From an uncultured Hymenobacter sp. (GTDB taxonomy: Bacteria; Bacteroidota; Bacteroidia; Cytophagales; Hymenobacteraceae), in NCBI GenBank assembly GCA_913776615.1, contig CAJYPK010000010.1, positions 62,001 through 126,000 of the forward strand: a DNA stretch of 64,000 nucleotides, given 5' to 3'. This document shows positions 18,877 through 26,008 of this stretch, piece after piece (within the stretch, counting starts at the first letter, position 1; each line of letters opens with the position of its first letter). Made by a program: the position numbers and the translations under genes. The notes beneath the pieces are model-generated. The model saw nothing but the letters and a program-made list of their open reading frames with translations, did no database searches and was not told the origin of the DNA.

Positions 18877-19752
18877 TTACATCTTATAAGTAGATGAGTA
18901 GCAACGACGACACGGCTTAATGTTAAGGCTTTCTAACAAACTTCCTTTATAATCTAGTTTTTCATTAAAATATATTCGATAATAATCTCTCAAACTATCT
19001 AGCAAGGGCTGCTTAAATTTATTATGGTATTCTTTCAGAAAAGACTTTATTCTTTCTTCGGAAAAGTCAGTAGGATTATCTGTAAGATGCCCACTACTAA
19101 ATCCAAATTTACTACTTCTACCAAAAAGCCTAAGTACCTCTTGAGTTTTGGCATTTTGGTTCTGATAAAATTTCCATAAATCATCAATAAGGGTATTTAT
19201 GTAATACTCAAGTTCAGGTAAACTAAGATTATCCTTGTTACCATTTTTATCATTTCCAGGTACATCCTCTTTTTTAAGAGTTTCTTTATCGGGGTCATCT
19301 CCAAATATATCCCACATTTCCTGATAGAATTGAGGGGTATGATTATCAAAACTATCTACACCGCCCAGTCTATTTATGTTTGACTTGTACCATTCCCTAA
19401 ACGAAACTACTACTAACTTACCCTGATTTACGATATAAGTGGGTACCTTGAAGGTAACAAATCCTGCATGCAAGTTAGGACAGTCTTCATCTTTGTGATA
19501 GCTAGATGATTTAGCCTCATTAAGGTAGCGATATGTATCTACCTTATCTGATTTTTGATATATCCCAACAATATAACCTGGTTTACCATAGATAGCCTTC
19601 CAGAGTAATAATTCCCTAGTTTCACTTATACTTAGTTGGGATATAACTCTCCACCAAACCTGTCCCATAGTCTCAAAGAAGTGAGGTGGCACGGTTTCAA
19701 TTTTTATTTGAGAGTATATTTTACGTAATGTTGACTCTTTTATGTAAGGCAT
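18877..19752 (-). CDS. AT-rich cargo gene of unknown function
   Basis: This is a 291-residue protein I do not recognise. Its codon use is strongly AT-rich (AAA, AAT, TTT, TAT), unlike everything else in the window, which points to recent acquisition from a low-GC source. Visible features are an aromatic N-terminal half (GQVWWRVISQLSISETRELLLWKAIYG), a PTYIVNQGKLVVVSFREWYKS segment, an acidic-lysine linker near 155-175 (DDPDKETLKKEDVPGNDKN) and a C-terminal PCRRCY Cys pair. There are no membrane segments and no signal peptide. As the only non-housekeeping cargo of a tRNA-linked island it is a candidate defence, anti-defence or toxin gene; that is inference from context only. The 19753-19879 gap before the integrase end holds nothing clear. 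Confidence 0.75.
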   Translation of the reverse strand: MPYIKESTLRKIYSQIKIETVPPHFFETMGQVWWRVISQLSISETRELLLWKAIYGKPGYIVGIYQKSDKVDTYRYLNEAKSSSYHKDEDCPNLHAGFVTFKVPTYIVNQGKLVVVSFREWYKSNINRLGGVDSFDNHTPQFYQEMWDIFGDDPDKETLKKEDVPGNDKNGNKDNLSLPELEYYINTLIDDLWKFYQNQNAKTQEVLRLFGRSSKFGFSSGHLTDNPTDFSEERIKSFLKEYHNKFKQPLLDSLRDYYRIYFNEKLDYKGSLLESLNIKPCRRCYSSTYKM

Positions 19753-19879
19753 AACTTTAATTATTATACTGAACGCTTACCGCAAGCAATCTTACTACTA
19801 GCCGCTGTTATAATTGGAACTGAGATTATGTTTCCAAACATAGCAAACCCTACGCAGATTTCCGCCGGGCCACTTCCAC

Positions 19880-21151
19880 CTACCCTCCCATCCTGGGGAA
19901 GTGGGCTAGGGCTTGGTCATTCTGTAGCAGGCCCAGCCCGCGCAGGTAGGTTTCGCTCATGGCCATTGTGGTATGGCCGTTCTGCTTCTGGATGGCCCGC
20001 AGGTCTTTGGTGGCTAGCCAGAGCTGGATATTGCCGCTGTGCTTAAACCCGTAGAGGGTATAATGCTGGTCGCTGAGGCCCAACTGTTGCAGGATGGGCA
20101 CCAGCTTCCGGTAGAAGTAGTTGAAGCCTACGGGGGTGGGGCCGGGCTGCCCCTGCCGGGAAAACAGGTAGTAGTCGGGGGGAAAGGCCCGCAGCCCGGC
20201 TTGGTCAATGAGGGTATTGAGGTGCGGGGGAATGTCGCAGAACCTACCCACCCGGTTTTTGTCGTGGGCCGGGGCTATCCACAGGGCCGCTTCCCGCAAG
20301 TCCCGCACCCGCAGCAGCCTCACTTCTCGCCGGGGCCGGGCAAAGGTGTAGTAGAGGAAGTGCAGGTAGAGGTAAAACTGGGGGTCGGCTTGGGCCACTT
20401 CCAAAATAGCCGTTAGCTGGGCCTGGCTGTAGGGCTTGTGGTGCTCACTCTTCCCCGTCTTGGCCTTCTTCATAGAAGCAAAGGGCAAGGCCTCGGGCCG
20501 GAAATAGCCTTGCTCCACGGCCCACCCCTGGAAGGTTTTGAGGCAGAACCCGTAGTTGTTGGTAGACTTGGCCGAAAGGGGCTTACCAGTGAGGGCCGAC
20601 AGGTGGGTGTGGCGCAGGTAGTCTAGGAAGCTCTTGCCGCTGGGCGGGGTAAGGTCAGTGAGTTGGGTCACCCGCTGCTGCTGGCACCAGGGAAGCAGAA
20701 TATCCCCGATTCCCTTGTAGTTGGACTTCCCGCCTTTGCTCAGGGTTTGCTTGGTCAGCAGGAAGGCCGCCCATACCTCTTCCACGGTGGTCAGCAGGGG
20801 CCGGGCCTCGGCCGGGGTAGCTACTGGCTGGGTGGAATACAGGTAGCCCGCTTTCAGCAGGGTGTTAATGGCCGTACACCACTCACTTCCCCGCTTTTCC
20901 CGGCTCTTCCGGTCAGTAATGGAGTTCAGGTCAAAGCCCTGCCTTCTTCTCACTACCTTCCCTTCCTCGGTGGAATACTGCCACCATACTATTAGCCACC
21001 TTCCACCTTTGGCTTCCTTGGAAGGCTTCACCAAAGTAGCAGGCTTGTAGGCTAGGGGCACCCCTGGCACCGGGGCCACCATTTGCAGCAGGGGAAGCAG
21101 TGTCCCCAAATCTGACACAGACTGACCTAGTAAAACAGAAAAAGAGGCCAT
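19880..21151 (-). CDS. Tyrosine recombinase / integrase of the element
   Basis: The product has 423 residues from ATG 21151; an internal ATG at 21082 (MVAPVPGVPLAYKPATL) is an alternative start. The N-terminal third is an arm-binding-like domain, 121-240 is a SAM-like core-binding domain, and the catalytic domain follows. Catalytic positions: Arg272 in TFARPRREV; YGFKHSGN (367-374), where the usual HxxR box is replaced by Tyr and Lys; His393 in NGHTTMAMS; Tyr402 in SETYLRG as nucleophile. A Lys in the second Arg position is seen in other Bacteroidota integrases as far as I recall. The gene reads into the element and its end abuts no other gene. Its start codon lies inside a hairpin just beyond the tRNA, so tRNA transcription may affect its expression. 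Confidence 0.9.
   Translation of the reverse strand: MASFSVLLGQSVSDLGTLLPLLQMVAPVPGVPLAYKPATLVKPSKEAKGGRWLIVWWQYSTEEGKVVRRRQGFDLNSITDRKSREKRGSEWCTAINTLLKAGYLYSTQPVATPAEARPLLTTVEEVWAAFLLTKQTLSKGGKSNYKGIGDILLPWCQQQRVTQLTDLTPPSGKSFLDYLRHTHLSALTGKPLSAKSTNNYGFCLKTFQGWAVEQGYFRPEALPFASMKKAKTGKSEHHKPYSQAQLTAILEVAQADPQFYLYLHFLYYTFARPRREVRLLRVRDLREAALWIAPAHDKNRVGRFCDIPPHLNTLIDQAGLRAFPPDYYLFSRQGQPGPTPVGFNYFYRKLVPILQQLGLSDQHYTLYGFKHSGNIQLWLATKDLRAIQKQNGHTTMAMSETYLRGLGLLQNDQALAHFPRMGG
21111..21121 (+). repeat. Terminal motif TCTGACACAGA, right copy
   Basis: Second copy of the motif at 16255-16265, 56 bp from the right attachment repeat and within the 5' end of the integrase frame. Possible integrase or regulator binding site. 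Confidence 0.45.
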
Positions 21152-21173
21152 ACGCTAGGTACAACCTCTTTTT
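21139..21173 (-). terminator. tRNA-fMet terminator overlapping the integrase start codon
   Basis: A 9-bp stem AAAAAGAGG / CCTCTTTTT with a 17-nt loop, 6 bp from the tRNA 3' end, ending in a T run on the minus strand. The ATG of the longest integrase frame (21149-21151) lies in the loop. Confidence 0.7.
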
Positions 21174-21177
21174 CACT

Positions 21178-21252
<75 letters not shown>

Positions 21253-21265
21253 TTGTTCGGTAATA

Positions 21266-21295
21266 CAAAAGTACGAAAAAATCCTGAAAACGCAA
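21266..21295 (-). promoter_or_regulatory. Promoter of the tRNA-fMet gene
   Basis: On the minus strand, TTG (21295-21293) and TACTTTTG (21273-21266) are separated by 19 nt, a textbook Bacteroidota -33/-7 promoter. The tRNA begins 14 nt further on. Confidence 0.75.
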
Positions 21296-21443
21296 GTAGC
21301 CTCGTAGAAAACGGCCACGTGCGGCAGCTTGGCCCTTGATTATCAGTCTTAAAAATTTGTTAATATTGACTCGCCAATGAAGGAGGGGTGAGGCTCACCG
21401 GGGTTTTATCACCAGCTTTGCTACCAATTAGCTTGCTTTTGCC

Positions 21444-22694
21444 ATGTCCCCCAAACGTCCCGCCGCGCTGGCTTTCATTTTTATTACCATTCTCATCGAC
21501 GTTATCGGGATAGGAGTCATTATTCCGGTGCTGCCCGCGCTCATCGAGCAGCTCACGGGTGAGGGCGTGAGTCGGGCGGCGCAGTACGGGGGCTGGCTCT
21601 CGTTTGCCTACGCGGGGGCGCAGTTCTTTTTTGCCCCGGTGGTGGGGGGACTGTCCGACCGCTTCGGGCGGCGGCCGGTACTGCTGGCCTCCCTGCTGGG
21701 GCTGGGGCTCGACTACCTGTTCCTGACGCTGGCCCCCACGCTGAGCTGGCTGTTTGTGGGGCGCGTGCTGGCCGGCATTACGGGGGCGAGCTTCACCACG
21801 GCCACGGCCTACATCGCCGACGTGAGCCCGCCCGAAAAGCGCGCCCAGAATTTCGGGCTGGTGGGCGCGGCCTTTGGGGTGGGCTTTATCATCGGGCCGG
21901 TGCTGGGGGGGCAGGTGGCGCACTGGGGCCCGCGGGCGCCGTTTGTATTGGCGGCGGCCCTGAGCCTGCTCAACTTCACCTACGGCCTGCTGGTGGTGCC
22001 CGAATCGCTGCCCGCCGAGCGGCGGCGGCCCTTCGAATGGCGGCGGGCCAACGCGCTGGCCTCGCTGCTGCGACTGGGCAAGTACCCGCAGATTATCGGG
22101 CTGGTAGTGGCGCTGGTGCTGCTCTTTCTGGCCGGCTCGGCCACGCAGTCGGTCTGGACGTTCTACACCATCTATAAATTTCACTGGACTACGCAGCTGA
22201 TTGGCTACTCGCTGGGCGTGGTGGGAGTCGGGGCGCTGGTGGTGCAGGGCGGGTTGGTGCGGGTGGCCATTCCGCGGCTGGGGGCAGCGCGGGCCATCAC
22301 CTTGGGCATCGCGTGCTACCTCACGGGGCATTTGCTCTACGCCCTGGCCACGCGGGGCTGGATGATGTTTGCCATCACGGCCGTGTATGCGCTGGGCGGG
22401 CTGGCGGGGCCGGCCTTGCAGGGGGCTATTTCGAGCCAGGTACCGCCCACCGAGCAGGGCGAGCTCCAGGGTACGCTCACCTCGCTCATCAGCGCCACCG
22501 GCGTAGTGGGGCCGCTGATCATGACTACTTTATTTGCCTACTTTACGGGGCCGCGGGCGCCCATGCAACTGCCGGGGGCACCCTTTTTACTGGGCTTTGT
22601 CTTGTCGGGGCTAGCCTTACTGGTGGCGCTGGGGCCGCTACGGCGCCTGCCCGCAGCCACCGTGCCGCAGGTGCCGGCACCTGCCGGGCACTAA
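21444..22694 (+). CDS. TetA-like MFS drug/proton antiporter
   Basis: The 416-residue protein has the 12-helix pattern of the major facilitator superfamily. MSPKRPAALAFIFITILIDVI opens helix 1. Motif A between helices 2 and 3 is intact (GGLSDRFGRRPVLL), and the segment LAGITGASFTTATAYIADVSPPEKRAQNFG with GVGFIIGPVLGG (motif C) is characteristic of the TCR/Tet(A) branch. Expected role: export of tetracycline-like or other small compounds across the inner membrane in exchange for protons. Chromosomal TetA-like proteins are common and do not by themselves show tetracycline resistance. The gene stands alone, 190 bp from the tRNA promoter, and no TetR repressor is adjacent. Confidence 0.85.
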   Translation: MSPKRPAALAFIFITILIDVIGIGVIIPVLPALIEQLTGEGVSRAAQYGGWLSFAYAGAQFFFAPVVGGLSDRFGRRPVLLASLLGLGLDYLFLTLAPTLSWLFVGRVLAGITGASFTTATAYIADVSPPEKRAQNFGLVGAAFGVGFIIGPVLGGQVAHWGPRAPFVLAAALSLLNFTYGLLVVPESLPAERRRPFEWRRANALASLLRLGKYPQIIGLVVALVLLFLAGSATQSVWTFYTIYKFHWTTQLIGYSLGVVGVGALVVQGGLVRVAIPRLGAARAITLGIACYLTGHLLYALATRGWMMFAITAVYALGGLAGPALQGAISSQVPPTEQGELQGTLTSLISATGVVGPLIMTTLFAYFTGPRAPMQLPGAPFLLGFVLSGLALLVALGPLRRLPAATVPQVPAPAGH

Positions 22695-22745
22695 CTGCGT
22701 TTAAGAGCCAGTAGATGGCTCATGCTTTGGGGGCCACTAGTTTCT

Positions 22746-23177
22746 ATGCCCGACCAGTTGCCTACCGCCCCACTCCTGGAGCTGACTTTGCGCCCCGACC
22801 TGGGTATTTTACTCGGCCGCTGGTACTCCCAGCCCAACCAGGCCGCTGAGTTGCTACCATGTTACCAAGAGCTGGCCGACAAGGCCGTGGCGACCAACTG
22901 CCGCTTCTGGCTGCAAGACCTGCGCCGCCGCGCCTCCACCGACCAGCAAACCAAGCGCTGGCTGCTCGACGAATATTACCCCGACGTGGCCCGCCGCCTG
23001 GGCCAGCGCTTGTACGTGGCCTACCTTTTCAGCCCGGCCCTGCACCGCCAGATTGTGGAAGCCCCCGACTATGCCCCGCCCGAGGCCTACACCGGCCTGC
23101 CCTACGCGCTCGACTTCTTTGGCGAAGAAGGGGCGGCCATCCAATGGCTGCAAGCTCATCAGCCCAGCTTGCCATAG
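22746..23177 (+). CDS. Small SpoIIAA/STAS-like protein, paralogue of 25501-25911
   Basis: The start is taken at ATG 22746 (MPDQLPTAPLLELTLRPD); another ATG at 22722 adds eight residues. The ~143-residue protein has a strand-helix-strand layout: LELTLRPDLGILLGRWYSQP, then CYQELADKAVATNCRFWLQDLRRR, then LGQRLYVAYLFSPALH, ending with LDFFGEEGAAIQWLQAH. The same layout and the anchors GRW, RxWLQD, TxxWLxDEFYP, AYL and FFGxExAA recur in the gene at 25501. The pair defines a lineage-specific family whose fold resembles SpoIIAA/STAS proteins; function unknown. It is 28 bp downstream of the transporter at the nearest and may be cotranscribed with it. Confidence 0.65.
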   Translation: MPDQLPTAPLLELTLRPDLGILLGRWYSQPNQAAELLPCYQELADKAVATNCRFWLQDLRRRASTDQQTKRWLLDEYYPDVARRLGQRLYVAYLFSPALHRQIVEAPDYAPPEAYTGLPYALDFFGEEGAAIQWLQAHQPSLP

Positions 23178-23292
23178 CCGGTAGTTTAGGGAGTCCCGCG
23201 TTTTTTCAGCAATTATTTTATCCTAAAAACGGGGTTTAAACTGCGCTACGGGATTTTTTACCTGGTTCAATACTAAGCAGGCTTCCACCTAG

Positions 23293-23336
23293 TTGGCTTT
23301 ATTACGAATATTTCGTATAATTACGAAAACTTCGTA
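23293..23336 (+). promoter_or_regulatory. Promoter with tandem BlaI-type operator palindromes
   Basis: Two 15-bp palindromes, TACGAATATTTCGTA (23303-23317) and TACGAAAACTTCGTA (23322-23336), lie with centres 19 bp apart, directly before the repressor gene (ATG 23348). They overlap promoter-like boxes (TTGG at 23293-23296 and TATAAT at 23316-23321). Placement and symmetry fit autoregulation by the dimeric repressor encoded just downstream. Confidence 0.75.
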
Positions 23337-23347
23337 ATACAACCCAG

Positions 23348-23713
23348 ATGGAACGTCTTACCCAACCCGAAGAAGATGCCTTGCGGGCGCTCTGGCACAC
23401 CGGCCCCGCCTTTGTAAAAGAGGTACTGGAGCGACTGCCCGCGCCCGCGCCGCCCTACACCACGCTGGCCTCTACGCTGCGCAACCTCGAGCGTAAGCAG
23501 TACGTGCAAGCCGAAAAGCTTGGTAACTCCTTCCGCTATTCGACGCTGGTGAGCGCCGAGGAGTATCAGCGTCGCTCGCTGGGGCAGCTCGTGCGCGAGC
23601 ATTTTCGCGATTCTTACAAGGAGCTGGTGTCCTTTTTTGCCCGGGAGGAAAAGGTAAGTGCCGCCGACTTACAGGAGATTATCCGGCTCATCGAGCAGCA
23701 AAAGCCCGAGTAG
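23348..23713 (+). CDS. BlaI/MecI/CopY-family transcriptional repressor
   Basis: The 121-residue protein has the winged-helix layout of the family: LTQPEEDALRALWHTGPAFVKEVLERLP as the first helices, PYTTLASTLRNLERKQYVQAEKLGNSFRYSTLVS as recognition helix and wing, then the C-terminal dimerisation helices (QLVREHFRDSYKELVSFFA). BlaI proteins repress their own operon and are inactivated when the partner M56 membrane protease is activated by a ligand such as a beta-lactam. The stop codon is 2 bp from the start of that partner gene, so both form one operon. Tandem palindromes directly upstream are likely its operators. No beta-lactamase gene is adjacent, as is usual for these pairs in Bacteroidota. 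Confidence 0.93.
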   Translation: MERLTQPEEDALRALWHTGPAFVKEVLERLPAPAPPYTTLASTLRNLERKQYVQAEKLGNSFRYSTLVSAEEYQRRSLGQLVREHFRDSYKELVSFFAREEKVSAADLQEIIRLIEQQKPE

Positions 23714-23715
23714 TC

Positions 23716-25059
23716 ATGGTCTTCGCTGTACTTGCTTACCTACTGAAAGCTAACGTTGTACTAGCCCTTTTTGCGGCGGCTTACTACGGATTGCTGCGCC
23801 GGCTCACGTTCTTCACCCTGAACCGGGCCTACCTGGCCGGGGCCCTGCTCTTTGCTGCAGCCTACCCGGCGCTACCTGTACCGGCGCTGCTACCCGCGGC
23901 CCCGGTCATGCCATTCTCGCAGGCACCTGTGCTGCCGACGGGGCCGACGAACGTGGTGAGCCCCGCCCCAGTTCCGGGGTTTGCCTGGCCAGCCGCCGGG
24001 CTGGCGGTGTACGGGCTAGGCACAGGCGTACTACTGCTGCGCCTGCTAGGCCAGGTACTGAGTCTGTGGCTGATGCGCCGCCGCAGCCGACCGGCGCTGG
24101 CCCTGGGCCAGCCGGTACGAGTGCTGCCCGGGGGCGGCGGACCGTTTTCCTTTGGCCGCACCGTCTACCTGAGCGCAGCCTCGTTGGCCGACGCGGCGGA
24201 GCTACCCGCGGTATTGCACCACGAGCAAGCCCACGTGCGCCAGTACCACACCTTAGACGTGCTGCTGGCCCAGCTGGCCACCGCCCTGGCCTGGCCCAAC
24301 CCGGCGGCCTGGCTGCTGCGCCGCGCCCTGCTCGACAACCTCGAATACCTGGCCGACCGCGCCGCCCTGCGCACCGGCCTCGACCACCGCGCCTATCAGT
24401 ACGGCCTGCTACGCCAGCAGGCGGGGGGCGTACCGGCTCCCGCCCTAGCCTTCTTTTCCTCCCTCAGCCTCAAAAACCGCATCATCATGCTCAATCAGCC
24501 TGCTTCTACCCTGCGCCAGCTGGGCCGCTATGCGCTGGCCGCGTCGCTCGTCGGCACGTTGACCCTGCGTTATGCTGGGACCTGGGCCGCCACGCCGCCC
24601 GCTCCGGCAGGTAGCAGCGTACCCGCCACCAGCCTCGTGTACATCGACGGCGTGCCCGCCACTAAGATGATGATTAAAGCCTTAGACTCCCAGCAAATTA
24701 CGCACGTAAAAGGTTTGATGGGTATTCAGGCCCGCATTTTTGCGTCCGGCGTAAATAATGTAGAGGCGTTTTACACCAAAGCCGGTGAGCAAACCCGGGC
24801 GGCCCGGGCACTGACCACCCGCATCGATGAGATTGAGGCCTTGGTTCCGCTTATCGAGGCCACTGCGCTACCGGCGGCGGCTCGCAGCTACGTGGCCCAG
24901 CACTACCCCGACTACCGGCTGGCCCTGGCTTACCAGATAAATCCCGCCGCTAAGCAAGCGGCTGTTTATCAAGTTATTTTAGCGAAAGATAAGCGCCCCG
25001 GCAATTTCCTGCTGTTTGATAAGGCGGGCAATTTTACGCAGGTAATTCCGGGGCCGTAG
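23716..25059 (+). CDS. M56-family (BlaR1/MecR1-like) membrane metalloprotease sensor
   Basis: The 447-residue protein begins with two hydrophobic segments (LLKANVVLALFAAAYYGLL; LAGALLFAAAYPALPVPALL) and a third near residues 95-118. The zinc motif HHEQAHVRQ (HExxH) follows, with downstream NLEYLADRAALRTG providing further ligands, then a last membrane segment near 270-290. The C-terminal ~150 residues are periplasmic; they do not look like the penicillin-binding sensor domain of BlaR1, so the ligand is unknown. The protein is expected to cleave or inactivate the BlaI-like repressor encoded 2 bp upstream when it senses its signal. The C-terminal part (YPDYRLALAYQINPAAKQAAVYQVIL) resembles PepSY-like folds, low confidence. 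Confidence 0.88.
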   Translation: MVFAVLAYLLKANVVLALFAAAYYGLLRRLTFFTLNRAYLAGALLFAAAYPALPVPALLPAAPVMPFSQAPVLPTGPTNVVSPAPVPGFAWPAAGLAVYGLGTGVLLLRLLGQVLSLWLMRRRSRPALALGQPVRVLPGGGGPFSFGRTVYLSAASLADAAELPAVLHHEQAHVRQYHTLDVLLAQLATALAWPNPAAWLLRRALLDNLEYLADRAALRTGLDHRAYQYGLLRQQAGGVPAPALAFFSSLSLKNRIIMLNQPASTLRQLGRYALAASLVGTLTLRYAGTWAATPPAPAGSSVPATSLVYIDGVPATKMMIKALDSQQITHVKGLMGIQARIFASGVNNVEAFYTKAGEQTRAARALTTRIDEIEALVPLIEATALPAAARSYVAQHYPDYRLALAYQINPAAKQAAVYQVILAKDKRPGNFLLFDKAGNFTQVIPGP

Positions 25060-25060
25060 T

Positions 25061-25225
25061 CTGTGCTTCCTGCGCTCGGTCGCAGCACTAGTAGCTGGCC
25101 TGCTGGCCGCTACTGTCGCCCACGCCCAGGGCCGCCTCAACCTCGGGCTGAAGCCCGGGACCAACCGCCGCCAGCCGTCGGCCCTGTGGCGGGGGGCTAC
25201 CCAGCGCGGGCAGCGTAGCTATTGA
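25061..25225 (+). pseudogene. Possible remnant of a secreted protein gene
   Basis: In one frame this stretch encodes LCFLRSVAALVAGLLAATVA followed by HAQGRLNLGLKPGTN, which looks like a signal peptide and mature N terminus of an outer-membrane or periplasmic protein. It has no ATG and stops after ~54 codons. It lies directly behind the M56 gene. It may be a decayed third gene of that operon. The rest of the 25060-25500 gap shows nothing recognisable. Confidence 0.3.
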
Positions 25226-25500
25226 TAATCCAAGCTCCTCGCTCAACGGCCGGCCCTACGCACCCACCGGCCTACCCGCGTCGCCCGCAACGAGTTCATG
25301 CTCCACTACCTGCGCAGCGAGTTTTCTATACTGGTATTTTTTCGTGAATCAACGCCCGCGCGATTTCTGCCTTGAGCGCCTGCCGCGCTGCGTGCTGCTA
25401 ACGGCATGTAGCACCTTAATTTTCTGCTTTATAAAACCCTGCTGCGCCGGTTCAACGGCCCAGTTCGGGGTATATTGGCGGCATCCCACTCGCTGCTAAC

Positions 25501-25911
25501 ATGAATGCTACCTCTACCCCCGAGTTATTGCGCCTGACTTACGAGCCCGCCCGGGAGCTGCTAGCTGGCCGCTGGGGGTACCAGCCCAGCCCAGCCGAGC
25601 TAGGTCCCGCCTACGAGCGCCTGCGTACCGTGGCGCTGAAGTGCCGCGCCCGGCGCTGGCTCCAGGACATCCGCCTGCGCACGCTGCCCGATCCTTACAC
25701 CACGCAGTGGCTGTTCGACGAGTTTTACCCCTATATCTCGCAGCAATTGGGCGGGCAGCTGCGGATAGCCTACTTAGTAGCGCCCCGGCTCCGCGGCCTC
25801 ATTGAGGCGGGACCCGAGTTTCACCCGCTGGCCTGGTACACGGGCAAGCCGTTTGTGGTGCATTTTTTTGGCGATGAGCCGGCGGCCCTGGCCTGGCTTT
25901 TGGCGGCGTAA
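25501..25911 (+). CDS. Small SpoIIAA/STAS-like protein, paralogue of 22746-23177
   Basis: The 136-residue product shares the anchors of the other copy: LLRLTYEPARELLAGRWGYQ, LRTVALKCRARRWLQDIRLR, TTQWLFDEFYPYISQQLGGQLRIAYLV and VHFFGDEPAALAWLLAA. Strand-helix alternation and size are compatible with a SpoIIAA/STAS-like fold; the family has no known function to me. It stands alone between the BlaI/M56 operon and the DUF4175 gene. Two members within 3 kb suggest a family with many copies in this genome. Confidence 0.65.
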   Translation: MNATSTPELLRLTYEPARELLAGRWGYQPSPAELGPAYERLRTVALKCRARRWLQDIRLRTLPDPYTTQWLFDEFYPYISQQLGGQLRIAYLVAPRLRGLIEAGPEFHPLAWYTGKPFVVHFFGDEPAALAWLLAA

Positions 25912-26008
25912 GCGACCGGCGAACCAGACGCCCGCCCGGCGGCGTTGGCTAGATAGGTGTAACTTGTTGCGGCGCGGGCCGCGACGAGCCCCGCCTTTTT
26001 CCTAGCCT

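Noticed and set aside
21360..22331. Minus-strand 323-codon frame opposite the MFS transporter
   Set aside because: Shadow frame rich in His, Arg and Pro; the transporter on the plus strand has all family motifs.
21444..22694. Reading the TetA-like gene as acquired tetracycline resistance cargo of the element
   Set aside because: It lies outside the right attachment repeat, has chromosomal GC-rich codon use and no TetR partner.
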